Source: Actinotalea sp. Marseille-Q4924 (GTDB lineage Bacteria; Actinomycetota; Actinomycetes; Actinomycetales; Cellulomonadaceae). Taken from it: DNA of 64,000 nucleotides. A model generated the notes under the pieces. The model was not told where the DNA came from, did not search any database, and saw only the letters and a list, made by a program, of their open reading frames with translations. Location of the stretch: the NCBI RefSeq assembly GCF_916618755.1, contig NZ_CAKAKB010000001.1:744001-808000 (forward strand), read 5' to 3'. This document shows, one piece after another, positions 33,246 to 41,543 of this stretch. Numbering within the stretch: the first letter of the stretch is position 1; each line of letters begins with the position of its first letter. The translations under genes were made by a program, and so were the position numbers.

Positions 33246-35192
33246 GTGAGCACACGATCCTACGGGGCCTCCTCCTCGGCCAGGGGGTCTGGTCCAGCTG
33301 CTGCGGCCGGTGGGGACCCTCGTGTTCACGCCGCTCCCGTCCGGGGGGTCGAGCGCATCGAGGCGCAACGCCGCGCTGGTGGCGCCTCGCCACCTGGCCG
33401 CATGGCGCCCGGGCTGGCGCTGGTCGGAGCAGGCGTGGGTGGCTGGGCGACGAGCCTGGCGTTTCCTGACCGGGGGTGGTGGCCGCTGGCCTACGCCGGC
33501 ATGGCGTGCCTGCTGTTGGCGATGCGCGGCGCACCACCGGTCCGCGCCGCAGGCATCGGCCTGGTCTGGGGCCTGGCCTTCTTCCTGCCGCTGGTGCACT
33601 GGGCACTGCAGGCCACCGGATCGGTGCTGCCGTGGGTCGCGCTCAGCGTGTTCCAAGCGCTGTACGTCGCCGGCTTCGGCGCACTGTGGGCCTACGCGCG
33701 CAGAGCCGTCTGGATCACCGGCCGCCCGCTCGCCCAGGCAGCCACCGCAGCCGTGCTGTGGGTCGCCATCGAGCAGGTCCGCGGCTCCTTGCCGTTCGGG
33801 GGCTTCCCGTGGGGCTTCCTGGCCTTCTCCCAGACCGAGGCGCCCGTGCTGCGACTCGCGCCCTACGGCGGGGAGGTCCTGGTCTCCGCGATCGTCGCCG
33901 CGACCGGGGCGCTGATGGCGCTTGCGCTGCAGTACCTGCGCCGCACTGCGGTGACGGCCGCGGCTCGGGCGCTGCTCGCCGCGGCGCTCCTTGCCGGCGC
34001 CCCGGGCCTGCTTCCCCTGAACGCCGGCCAGGAGAGCGGCTCACTGCTGATCGGAGCCGTCCAGGGCAACGTCCCGCAGCAGGGCGCCGACTGGGCCGAG
34101 CAGGCCCGCGACGTCACGGCCAACCACGCAGAAGGTACAGAGCGGCTCGCAGCCGACGCCGGAAGGCGTCGGCTGGACCTGGTGGTGTGGCCGGAGAGTG
34201 CCGCCGACATCGACCCCCGCACCGACCCGGCGCAGGCTTCGACCGTAGACCGCGCCGCCGCAGCGGTCGGCGCCCCACTGCTGCTCGGGACCCAGCGGTT
34301 CCCCAAAGGGCAGGACATCCGCTACAACGAGATCATCACCTGGACCGCCGGTGCGGGGGTCGGCGACACGTACGCCAAGCAGCACCCGGTGCCCTTCGGA
34401 GAGTACGTCCCCTTCCGCTCCTTCTTCCGGCGGCTGACTCCACTCGTCGACCGGGTCGCCACGGACATGGCAGCCGGCGGCGCCCCCGCGGTGATCGATG
34501 TGCGGATCGACGCGCTCGGACGAGACGTGCGCCTCGCCACCGGGATCTGCTTCGAGGTCGCCTACGCCAGCCTCATCCGCGAGGGAGTCCTCGATGGGGC
34601 AGAGCTGATTCTCATCCCGACCAACAACGCCTCGTTCGGGCGCACCCCGGAGTCGACCCAGCAGCTGGCGATGTCGCGCTTCCGCGCGGTGGAGCACGGC
34701 AGGTCGACCGTCCAGGTCTCCACCGTGGGCGTCAGCGCCATGATCAGGCCGGACGGAACGGTCGTCGCACGCACCGGCCTGTTCACCGACCAGGAGCTCA
34801 TCGCCTCGCTGCCGCTGCGCACCACGCTCACCCCGGCGGCGCGACTGGGCACGGCGCCGCAGACCGCTTTCTACCTCCTGGCGGCGGCCGCCATCGTCAG
34901 CGGTGCGCTGGCAGGCCGCCGACGACGGGGCCGCGACCACAGCTGGCGTCCCTCCCCGCGGCGGCTCCGCGCGCCGGGCGACCAGACCCCGACGCTGCGC
35001 GCTCGGGCCCTGCGGATGCCGGCCCGGGTGTGGATCGGCCGCGTGTGGCCCCCGTGGCTGGAGTGGCGCCTGATCGTCGGTCTCCTCGTGCTGGTGGCCG
35101 TCGCGGCCTACACCGGGGTGCGGCTCGGCCAGGACGTCGTGGAGAAGACCACCACCGCGGTGTCGACAACTTCCGGTGCCGCGGTCCCGTGA
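33246..35192 (+). CDS. lnt: Apolipoprotein N-acyltransferase Lnt
   Basis: This 648-residue protein has an N-terminal membrane domain (about residues 53-260) and a nitrilase-like domain. The catalytic triad is visible: Glu in VVWPESAADID, Lys in YAKQHPVPFGEY and Cys in TGICFEVAY. A last membrane helix (LIVGLLVLVAVAAYTG) lies in a basic C-terminal extension. Lnt adds the third acyl chain to lipoproteins. The first 52 residues look unlike the family; a start at 33402 (MAPGLALVG) is an alternative. It may serve the lipoproteins made with lspA nearby. Confidence 0.88.
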   Translation: MSTRSYGASSSARGSGPAAAAGGDPRVHAAPVRGVERIEAQRRAGGASPPGRMAPGLALVGAGVGGWATSLAFPDRGWWPLAYAGMACLLLAMRGAPPVRAAGIGLVWGLAFFLPLVHWALQATGSVLPWVALSVFQALYVAGFGALWAYARRAVWITGRPLAQAATAAVLWVAIEQVRGSLPFGGFPWGFLAFSQTEAPVLRLAPYGGEVLVSAIVAATGALMALALQYLRRTAVTAAARALLAAALLAGAPGLLPLNAGQESGSLLIGAVQGNVPQQGADWAEQARDVTANHAEGTERLAADAGRRRLDLVVWPESAADIDPRTDPAQASTVDRAAAAVGAPLLLGTQRFPKGQDIRYNEIITWTAGAGVGDTYAKQHPVPFGEYVPFRSFFRRLTPLVDRVATDMAAGGAPAVIDVRIDALGRDVRLATGICFEVAYASLIREGVLDGAELILIPTNNASFGRTPESTQQLAMSRFRAVEHGRSTVQVSTVGVSAMIRPDGTVVARTGLFTDQELIASLPLRTTLTPAARLGTAPQTAFYLLAAAAIVSGALAGRRRRGRDHSWRPSPRRLRAPGDQTPTLRARALRMPARVWIGRVWPPWLEWRLIVGLLVLVAVAAYTGVRLGQDVVEKTTTAVSTTSGAAVP

Positions 35193-35202
35193 ATCTCGAC
35201 CA

Positions 35203-36195
35203 TCACGGTTGCCCCGGTGGCGCCCCCGAGGGCCCCGAGCCGTTCAGGCGCGCGAGGTAGGCGTTGTACTCCTCGAGCTCGGCGTCGGCGCCGCCGTCTC
35301 GGTCGATCTGCCGGTCCCGCGCCCTGGACCGCTGGGTGTCGTTGCGCTGCCACCTACTGGCGATCAGCAGGAGCATCAGCAGTCCTGGCGCCTCCCCGTA
35401 GGACCAGGCCAGCCCACCGGCCAGCTGCTGGTCCCGCAGGGGATCGATCTCCCAGCCGATTGGCGGCGCAGCGAACAAGGGGACCATCGGCGCGGTGGCC
35501 ATCATCACGATCACCCCGAAGAACGCGTGCAGGGGCATCTCCAGCACCAGGTCCAGTGCCCGGCCATGATGGGTCTGCCGGATCGGCAAGGGGTCGGTGG
35601 ACAGCACCGGCACCGTGAACAGCAGCCCGGCCACCAGGAACCCCACCTCCAGGGCCAGGTGCCCGGTCCAGGTGCGCAGCAACGGGTCGGCGAGCTCGGC
35701 CAGGTACAGGCCGTAGAACGCGAGCAGGAACAACGGCACCATCACCGCCGGGTGCAGCACCACCCGACTGACCGGACTGCGCAGGGCCCGCCGCGCCGAG
35801 ACCAGCACCAGCCGGCCCACCCCCCGGTGCGGGGTCGCGCGCAGCAGCAACGTGCCGGGGCGCCCCAGCACCAGCAGCGGCGGGACGAGCATCATCAACG
35901 TCAGCTGCTGGAACATGAACGCCGAGAACAGCCGCAGCCCGTACCCCTCGATGCCCGCGCCCGTCACGACCGCCAGCACCACACAGCCCACCGTGAACGA
36001 GATGGTCGCGCCGATCGACCAGCGCCGCCCTCCCAGCCACAGTCGGCACGCGCCCGCCAGGTACAGCACCAGCAGCACCACGGCCAGCACCGGAAGGACC
36101 GGCACGGGCTGCAGCGTCGGTGCCAGCATCGTCTCCAGGGACGGTGGTGCGGTCGGCAGCCACACCGGCCCCGTGACGCCCGGGTCGTCCTGCAC
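35203..36195 (-). CDS. CtaG-type cytochrome c oxidase assembly protein
   Basis: GTG at 36193-36195 is preceded by GGAGGAGGAGCGG. The 330-residue product has seven membrane helices and PF09678-type (caa3 CtaG) motifs: LFSAFMFQQLTLMMLVPPLL, FYGLYLAEL, MPLHAFFGVIVM, and a C-terminal REDQ-like DPLRDQQLAGGLAWSYGE. Such proteins help copper insertion into haem-copper oxidase or bind copper. It is convergent with lnt (10 nt between stops) and divergent from the CzrA-like gene. Confidence 0.85.
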   Translation of the reverse strand: MQDDPGVTGPVWLPTAPPSLETMLAPTLQPVPVLPVLAVVLLVLYLAGACRLWLGGRRWSIGATISFTVGCVVLAVVTGAGIEGYGLRLFSAFMFQQLTLMMLVPPLLVLGRPGTLLLRATPHRGVGRLVLVSARRALRSPVSRVVLHPAVMVPLFLLAFYGLYLAELADPLLRTWTGHLALEVGFLVAGLLFTVPVLSTDPLPIRQTHHGRALDLVLEMPLHAFFGVIVMMATAPMVPLFAAPPIGWEIDPLRDQQLAGGLAWSYGEAPGLLMLLLIASRWQRNDTQRSRARDRQIDRDGGADAELEEYNAYLARLNGSGPSGAPPGQP

Positions 36196-36302
36196 CCGCT
36201 CCTCCTCCGAGTCTGTGCGCTTCCTTCCGACGGCCAGATGGATTTGCAGGCCATCGTCCGGGCCGCGAAGCGAGGGCGACCACAGCGCGCTAGGGTGACG
36301 TT

Positions 36303-36322
36303 ATCTGAAGATCCGCGCAGAT
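36303..36322 (+). promoter_or_regulatory. Operator of the CzrA/SmtB-like gene
   Basis: ATCTG (36303-36307) and CAGAT (36318-36322) are inverted around a 10-nt spacer, directly before the ribosome binding site AGGAG. ATCTG half-sites of this spacing occur in ArsR/SmtB operators. TAGGGT (36291-36296) could be a -10 box, with the operator covering the transcription start. Confidence 0.45.
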
Positions 36323-36334
36323 GAGGAGATGCCC

Positions 36335-36712
36335 ATGGGTCGGGTCCTGCCGCTGGACGGCTGCATCGGTGGCGATCCGCAGTCGCAACGCGTGGCGCTG
36401 GTCCGCGCCAGCGTCCCGGACGACGCCGAGGCAGGGTCGCTTGCCGAGCTGTTCCGACTCCTCGGTGACGTACGGCGCACGAAGATCCTCTATGCGTTGC
36501 TGGAGGCCGGTGAGCTGTGTGTGTGCGACATCTCCGCGGCGGTGCAGGTTCCCGAGGCGTCGGTGTCCCAGACGATGCGTCTGCTGCGGGCCTCGGGGGT
36601 GGTGGACAACCGGCGTGAGGGCCGACGGGTGTACTACCGGTTGGCCGACGCCCACGTGCGGATGTTGCTGGACGTGTGCCGGGAGCACACCGGACACGAG
36701 GGCAGCCGCTGA
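36335..36712 (+). CDS. ArsR/SmtB-family zinc sensor, CzrA-like
   Basis: The second ATG (36335) is chosen over 36329 because AGGAG then lies 6 nt away; the first ATG touches it. The 125-residue product has LFRLLGDVRRTKILYALL, ELCVCDIS and PEASVSQTMRLLRASGVV. The C-terminal helix carries D105, H107, H118 and H121, the alpha-5 zinc site of SmtB/CzrA. It should release DNA with Zn(II) or Co(II). It overlaps czcD by TGATG and probably represses it. Confidence 0.85.
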   Translation: MGRVLPLDGCIGGDPQSQRVALVRASVPDDAEAGSLAELFRLLGDVRRTKILYALLEAGELCVCDISAAVQVPEASVSQTMRLLRASGVVDNRREGRRVYYRLADAHVRMLLDVCREHTGHEGSR

Positions 36713-37626
36713 TGGGCGCCGGGCACGGTCACGGCCCCGTCGCGGAGCACGCTGGTGGGCGTTACCGCAGCCGCCTGGCCGGAGCGTTCCTCCTGACCGC
36801 GACGTTCTTCGCGGTCGAGCTGGCAGCGGGGCTGGTCTCCGGCTCGCTCGCGCTGATCTCCGACGCCGGGCACATGGCCGCCGACGTCGTGGCACTGGGG
36901 GCGGCCCTGCTCGCCACCCGGATCGCCACCCGCCCCGACCCCACGGGGCGGCGAACCTACGGCTCGTACCGCGCGGAAGTGTTCGCTTCCGGCCTGACGG
37001 TGCTGATCATGCTCGGTGTCGGGGTGTACGTGGTGGTCGAGGCGATCAGTCGGATCGGCGAGGACCCGTCCCTGCCCTCGGGCGTGATGCTCGTGGTCGG
37101 TTTCGTGGGCCTGGTGATCAACGTTGTCTCCATGCTGCTGCTGCGCAGCGGGTCCAAGGACAGCCTCAATGTCCGGGGCGCCTACTTCGAGGTGGTGGCC
37201 GACGCTGCCGGTTCGGTCGGCGTCATGGTCGCCGGTGTTCTGATCATCGCCACCGGGCGGCCGGTCTGGGACCTCGTCGTCGCGCTGGCGATCGCCGTCT
37301 TCGTCATCGTCCGTGCCGTCACGCTGGGGCGGCAGGTCCTCGCGGTACTGGGCCAGCACGCACCCGTCGGCATCGACCCGGAGGCCGTCAGCCGAGAGCT
37401 GGGCGCCGTGCCGGGCGTGAGCGCCATCCACGACCTTCACCTGTGGGTGCTGACCTCCGGGATGAACGTCGCCACCGCTCACCTCGTCGCGAGCAGCGGC
37501 GCCGATCACGCCGCGGTCCTGGCCGGTGCCCGGGACGTCCTGCGCGATGGCTTCGGCATCGCCCATGCCACGCTCCAGGTGGAAACGGCTCAGCAGCAGC
37601 ACGAGTGCTCGGACCTGACCTGGTAG
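36712..37626 (+). CDS. czcD: Cation diffusion facilitator, CzcD-like
   Basis: This 304-residue CDF transporter has six membrane helices, with SDAGHMAAD in helix 2 giving the H/D metal pair and AYFEVVADAAGS in helix 5 giving E/D in place of the usual H/D. A His-rich N-terminus (GAGHGHGP) and the cytoplasmic domain (VPGVSAIHDLHLW) are present. It exports Zn(II) or Cd(II) in exchange for protons. It starts in the stop of the CzrA-like gene. The start at 36712 is chosen for this overlap. Confidence 0.9.
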   Translation: MGAGHGHGPVAEHAGGRYRSRLAGAFLLTATFFAVELAAGLVSGSLALISDAGHMAADVVALGAALLATRIATRPDPTGRRTYGSYRAEVFASGLTVLIMLGVGVYVVVEAISRIGEDPSLPSGVMLVVGFVGLVINVVSMLLLRSGSKDSLNVRGAYFEVVADAAGSVGVMVAGVLIIATGRPVWDLVVALAIAVFVIVRAVTLGRQVLAVLGQHAPVGIDPEAVSRELGAVPGVSAIHDLHLWVLTSGMNVATAHLVASSGADHAAVLAGARDVLRDGFGIAHATLQVETAQQQHECSDLTW

Positions 37627-37630
37627 CCGC

Positions 37631-39099
37631 TCAATCGACCGGCGTCCCCGCCGAGCGCTTGGGGGACCCAGGTTGCTCCGTGCCCCCGGGGTCATTGGCG
37701 TCGGCGCGCTCGGCCATGCGAGTGAGCATCGCGTTGTAGGCGGCCAGATCGGCGTGGCCGCTGCGGTCCGCGGCGCGGTCCAGACGTTTCGCGGTGCGCT
37801 CGTCGTCCTTGGTCCACGCCAGGGCGATACCGATGGCCAGGGCGAGCATCGGCACCTCGCTGATGCCCCACGCGATCGCGCCACCGTCCCGCTGGTCCTC
37901 CAGCGCGGACGGCCCCCACGGTCGACCCAGCATCCCGAACCACTCAGGGACAAGGAGGGTCTCCTGCATGACCAAGGCGACGCCGAAGAACGCGTGGAAC
38001 ACCATGGTCGCGAAGAGCAGCAGGAGTCGGATCGGGAACGCGGGCCGCCGTGGGCCCGGGTCGATGCCGACCAGGGCGTTGACGAACAGGTAACCGGCGA
38101 GCGTGAAGTGCGCCACCATCAGCACGGTTCCGATCTGCCACCGAAGGGCGTACTCGAACGCCGGCGTGTAGTAGAAGATCACCAGCGACCCGGCGAAGTT
38201 CACCGCAGCCACGACCGGGTGCGACCAGAACCGCGCCCAGCGCGAGTGGACGAGTCCCAGCAGCCACTCCCGTGGCCCCCAGGAGGCGTCGTGCCGCACC
38301 GGCAGAGCACGTGCGGCGAGCGTCACCGGCGCCGACAGGGCCAGGAAGATCGGCACGACCATGATCAGGACCATGTGCTGGATCATGTGCGCGCTGAACA
38401 GCACGTGCCCGTACACCGCCGGGCCACCGGAGGTCACCCATCCCAGCAGCACGAGCCCCGTGACGGCACACGCCGTCCGGGTGAGCGGCCACCGGTCCCC
38501 GCGAGCACGTAGGCGGCGCACCCACCGCAGGTAGACGACCAGGGCGCTGGCGCAGCCGGCCGCGATGATCAGGTCCCACCGGAAGGACGTCAGCCACAGC
38601 TCGACGGTCGGGGCCGGCGGCAGCGGATGGCCGGTGATGACCTCGGCCGGGGTGAGGTCACCGCTGGCCGTCACGGCGCCGGGTGGTTCGGTGCTGCCGA
38701 GCCCGACCGCGACACCGGACACAGCGCCCATGACCGCGAGCTCGACGGCCACGAGGCGCCAGAACAGCGCGGGTGCTCGGCCCGACGCTGTCGGCCCGAG
38801 GCGGGGTATCACGGACCGGCGATGCACCAGGCCAGGAGCGCCAGGCCTCCGGTCAGCAGCACCTTGGCGACGATCAGCGTTCCGTAGGGCGTCGTCAGAT
38901 CCTCGGGCCCGTCGGTGCGCAGGACTACGTTGACCAGCCCTGAGACCACGACAGCGGCCAGCGACCACGCCGCTACCGGCGACCAGCGCGCGACGGTGGT
39001 GCCCAGGGCGCCGCCGAGATGACGAGCCACGAGCGCGATCGCCGCGAGCCCCCCGATCCACAGCGCGGCACCGACCAGGTGCAAGAACATCGCGCCCAC
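37631..39099 (-). pseudogene. CopD-CtaG fusion protein, truncated and frameshifted
   Basis: The 3' part encodes a full CtaG-like domain: VIFYYTPAFEYALRW, VLFSAHMIQHMVL, FHAFFGVAL and LEDQRDGGAIAWGISE. Upstream is a CopD piece (MFLHLVGAALWIGG, VVVSGLVNVVLRT, GTLIVAKVLLTGG) in another frame; the shift lies near 38815, where the CopD frame meets TGA. CopD-CtaG fusions of about 650 residues occur in actinobacteria. The first CopD helices are missing and the sequence changes abruptly at 39099. The CtaG half might still be made from an internal start. Confidence 0.78.
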
Positions 39100-39275
39100 C
39101 CCATGAGGAACCAGTAGCCCGCCGCCGCGCCGAGGAGGGCGAGGACCGCCAGGATGACGACCATCTTCATGCTGCGCCGCGTCCGCGGGGCCTCCGCATC
39201 CGACGGCTTGGCTGGCGCGGCGCCGCTCTGGGCGCCGATCTTCGGCTTGTTGGCGATAACGCGCTGCTCAGTCAC
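39099..39275 (-). pseudogene. FliL-like N-terminal fragment joined to copD
   Basis: GTG at 39273-39275 opens a frame: TEQRVIANKPKIGAQSG, then SMKMVVILAVLALLGAAAGYWFLMG. This has the length and layout of the cytoplasmic tail and membrane helix of FliL, a flagellar basal-body protein. It ends exactly where the CopD sequence begins, and no FliL periplasmic domain or other flagellar gene is seen nearby. It looks like one side of a deletion or insertion junction. The FliL match is from pattern memory and is only moderately sure. Confidence 0.45.
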
Positions 39276-39466
39276 ATCGTGGCCACATCTATCGTTGGAC
39301 GGCCCCACGGAGCACCGTGAGCCACCGAAGAGATCGGCCGGTCACCGCACGAAAGAAGCATGAGCAACGGGCGAGATGCCATCTGTCCCCGTCCGACCGG
39401 TGGGCGGACCGCGAGACGTGGCGGGATCGTCGGACGGGAACTCGCCGTGGCGGGCGCCCCGGGGGG

Positions 39467-39577
39467 CTAGGTCAGCTCGATGACGAGGGAGACCGCGTAA
39501 ACCGCGATGACCAGCCCGAATGCGACCAGCGGCAGCACCAATCCGAGCCGGGAAGGCCGCTTGCGCGGCTTAGTCAT
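39467..39577 (-). CDS. 36-aa single-span membrane protein
   Basis: ATG at 39575-39577 is preceded by AGGAGGGGA at close range, a strong site. The product starts MTKPRKRPSRLG, then has one helix (LVLPLVAFGLVIAVYAVSLV) and ends IELT: basic inside, one span, tiny outer tail. Its start overlaps the stop of the preceding gene by 8 nt, so the two are probably translated together. Function unknown. Confidence 0.6.
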   Translation of the reverse strand: MTKPRKRPSRLGLVLPLVAFGLVIAVYAVSLVIELT

Positions 39578-39902
39578 CTTCCCCTCCTGCACGTGCCACA
39601 TCGGACGATTCGGGAGTCTGCCATTCAGACGACGTTGACACGTGTTCGGCAGGCGCAGGCCTACCGCCTGGCCACTCCTCCGCATCCGGTGCCCCAACTC
39701 GTTGGGTATCGCCGGCAAGGACGCTCGCTTGACGTCCCGCATCTAGCTCCCGCTCGGACTGGAGCAGGTGCTGTCGATCGAGCGCCGCCAGGGCTGCCCG
39801 CTCGTTGCGGTCCGCATGAACGATCTTGCGCATCGCGAGCCAGAAGATCAGGCCGACGCCTGCACTCGGGGCGAGGGCACCGAGGATCTCCAGCACGTGC
39901 AT
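39570..39902 (-). CDS. Small membrane protein, unknown function
   Basis: This 110-residue protein begins MHVLEILGALAPSAGVGLIFWLAMRKIVHADRNERAALAALD, one membrane helix then a charged helix with the ADRNER block often seen in small actinobacterial proteins. The rest is Pro/Glu-rich and low in conservation. AGGGAGGG touches the ATG; the GTG at 39894-39896 has the better 6-nt gap and may be the true start. It is coupled to the 36-aa gene. The gap 39903-40118 shows no gene. Confidence 0.6.
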   Translation of the reverse strand: MHVLEILGALAPSAGVGLIFWLAMRKIVHADRNERAALAALDRQHLLQSERELDAGRQASVLAGDTQRVGAPDAEEWPGGRPAPAEHVSTSSEWQTPESSDVARAGGEDD

Positions 39903-40118
39903 CCCTCCCTGATTAAGGACCGCCTGCCCCGTCCTTCGGCCGGCGCTTCTCTTCAATCGGTATGACGAGCCGGCGCTGGGCACCCACGGAGAGAGCGGGC
40001 CGCGCAGGTGACCGCGTGCAGGGAGACTACCGGGTAGATCCGGTCGAGCGGTCTGGCGTGCCGCGAGTGAGTGCCGTGGCCGCTCTGGCCCGCATGGATC
40101 GAGGATCTCTCGTCGGTG

Positions 40119-41027
40119 TCATTCGGACGGCGCACCGGTAAGGGCGCTCACCGCCGCGCGGAGCCAGGGCGTGACGAGGGCAACGGTGGGGACCGCGAGC
40201 ACGGCGGCGCCGGCGAGGTAGGCGCCGGCGGCAACTGCCCGGGCGTGCCCCCGAGGCCCGTCGTCGGGGTAGACGTCTTCCAGGCGCGCGCGGCGCAGCG
40301 CGACCTCGTGCCCTGCGGCCTTCGGCTCAAGGGCACAGAGGGCACGGCGCAGGGGCCCGGGCCCGGTGCGCTGTGCCGCGACGTCGTCGGCGAGCATCTC
40401 CAGCAGGGTGCTGACGGCGTCCAGGGCGAGGCGACTGCGGACCACGCGGGGGAAGGCGACGTGCAGGGCGGTGAACGCCTCCAGGACGAGGTCGTGGCGG
40501 GCGCGCAGATGGGCCCGCTCGTGCTCGACGACGGCGCGCGTCTCGGCCTCGTCGAGCACCTGGAGCACCCTCTCGGTCACGACGACGCGCGCGGGCCGAC
40601 CGGGGACGCAGTACGCCAGCGGGACGGTGCCGCTCAGAACGTGGAGCCGGGCGGCGTCGTCGTCGAACGCGCCCAGGAGATCAAGGGCGTCCCGCTGCCG
40701 ACGGCGACGGCGTCGCAGTACGACGCCGAGCCGCAGGGTGGTGACGGTCAGCCGCAGGACGATGGTGCCCGCGGTGAGCGCGGCGACGGAGGCCGCGACC
40801 AGCAGCCAGGCGTCGCGCGCGCCCTGCTCGCTCCGCACCGCCCGCCAGATCTCCTCCGGCGCGGCGAGGGCGGCGCCGACGGCGGCGAGCACCGCGGCAA
40901 GCGCCCCAGCCTGCCAGAGCACCACGGCCGCCCGGGGCGCCCGGTGCAGCGGTCGGAGCCGCGCGAGCGCGACAGGCGCAGCGACCGACAGCAGGACGGC
41001 GAGGGCTGCGAGGGACAGTGCCGTCAC
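40119..41027 (-). CDS. M56-family membrane metallopeptidase (BlaR1-like)
   Basis: This 302-residue protein has membrane helices at both ends and in the middle, and a zinc protease motif HERAH in VVEHERAHLRARHD with a downstream helix (LLEMLADDVAAQ) holding the third ligand. It has no penicillin-binding sensor domain, so it resembles the short M56 proteins of actinobacteria. Such proteases cleave or otherwise inactivate the partner BlaI repressor when a signal arrives. It lies 39 nt after the blaI-like gene on the same strand. Confidence 0.88.
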   Translation of the reverse strand: MTALSLAALAVLLSVAAPVALARLRPLHRAPRAAVVLWQAGALAAVLAAVGAALAAPEEIWRAVRSEQGARDAWLLVAASVAALTAGTIVLRLTVTTLRLGVVLRRRRRRQRDALDLLGAFDDDAARLHVLSGTVPLAYCVPGRPARVVVTERVLQVLDEAETRAVVEHERAHLRARHDLVLEAFTALHVAFPRVVRSRLALDAVSTLLEMLADDVAAQRTGPGPLRRALCALEPKAAGHEVALRRARLEDVYPDDGPRGHARAVAAGAYLAGAAVLAVPTVALVTPWLRAAVSALTGAPSE

Positions 41028-41066
41028 GGTGCTCCGCGCGGGGCGGTCACGGTCGCGGGCTGCCGG

Positions 41067-41429
41067 TCAGAGCGCGGGACGCCCGAGGGCGGCGCGGAGC
41101 GCATCGGCCTCGGCGGAGCTGACCCGCCCGATGAAGTGCTGGAGGGCGGCGACGCGGGCGTCGGTCCCGTCGCTCAGGCCGAGGGCATCCAGCATGAGCT
41201 CGGCCGTGGTCTGCTCGCGGCTGCGCAGCGGGGCATAGCGATAGGCGCGGCCCTCCCGGAGCTGCGTGACCGCGCCCTTCTTGGCGAGGCGGTCCATGAC
41301 GGTCATCACAGTGGTGTAGGCGAGCGGCCGGTCCGCCTGGAGCGCCTCGTGCACCTCGCGGACGGTGCACGGCTGCTCGGCGTCCCACAGATGCGCCATG
41401 ACGGCGCTCTCGAGCTCACCCATCGCCAT
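41067..41429 (-). CDS. BlaI/MecI-family transcriptional repressor
   Basis: The start at 41427-41429 (MAMGELESAVMAHLW) is preferred; the longer frame covers the promoter. The 120-residue winged-helix protein has QPCTVREVHEAL, LAYTTVMTVMDRLAKKG and REQTTAELM, as in BlaI. It is divergent from cydA with a promoter region containing TACTAC and GTAGTA half-sites. In Mycobacterium tuberculosis the BlaI/BlaR pair is linked to respiratory genes rather than to beta-lactam resistance; a similar link is likely here (inference). Confidence 0.88.
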   Translation of the reverse strand: MAMGELESAVMAHLWDAEQPCTVREVHEALQADRPLAYTTVMTVMDRLAKKGAVTQLREGRAYRYAPLRSREQTTAELMLDALGLSDGTDARVAALQHFIGRVSSAEADALRAALGRPAL

Positions 41430-41463
41430 GGCGCAGATCCTACCGGGACCTTTGGACCTTGTC

Positions 41464-41516
41464 GTACTACTTGACACGTACTAGGCCGTGTAACATCTAC
41501 GACGTTCTGTAGTAGA
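41464..41516. promoter_or_regulatory. Divergent promoter with BlaI-like half-sites (blaI / cydA)
   Basis: TACTAC (41465-41470) and GTAGTA (41509-41514) are inverted across the gap, and TCTAC (41496-41500) with GTAGA (41512-41516) forms a closer dyad. Leftward, TTACAC and TAGTAC are 18 nt apart, giving a good blaI promoter. Rightward, TTGACA (41471-41476) and TAACAT (41491-41496) are only 14 nt apart, so the cydA start is less certain. Confidence 0.5.
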
Positions 41517-41543
41517 CAACACGAACGTCAGGAGATCGCCCCG

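Noticed and set aside
32085-33656. A 523-codon minus-strand frame opposite resB, ccsA and the start of lnt.
   Set aside because: Its composition is that of an antisense frame in high-GC DNA, and the plus-strand genes are unmistakable.
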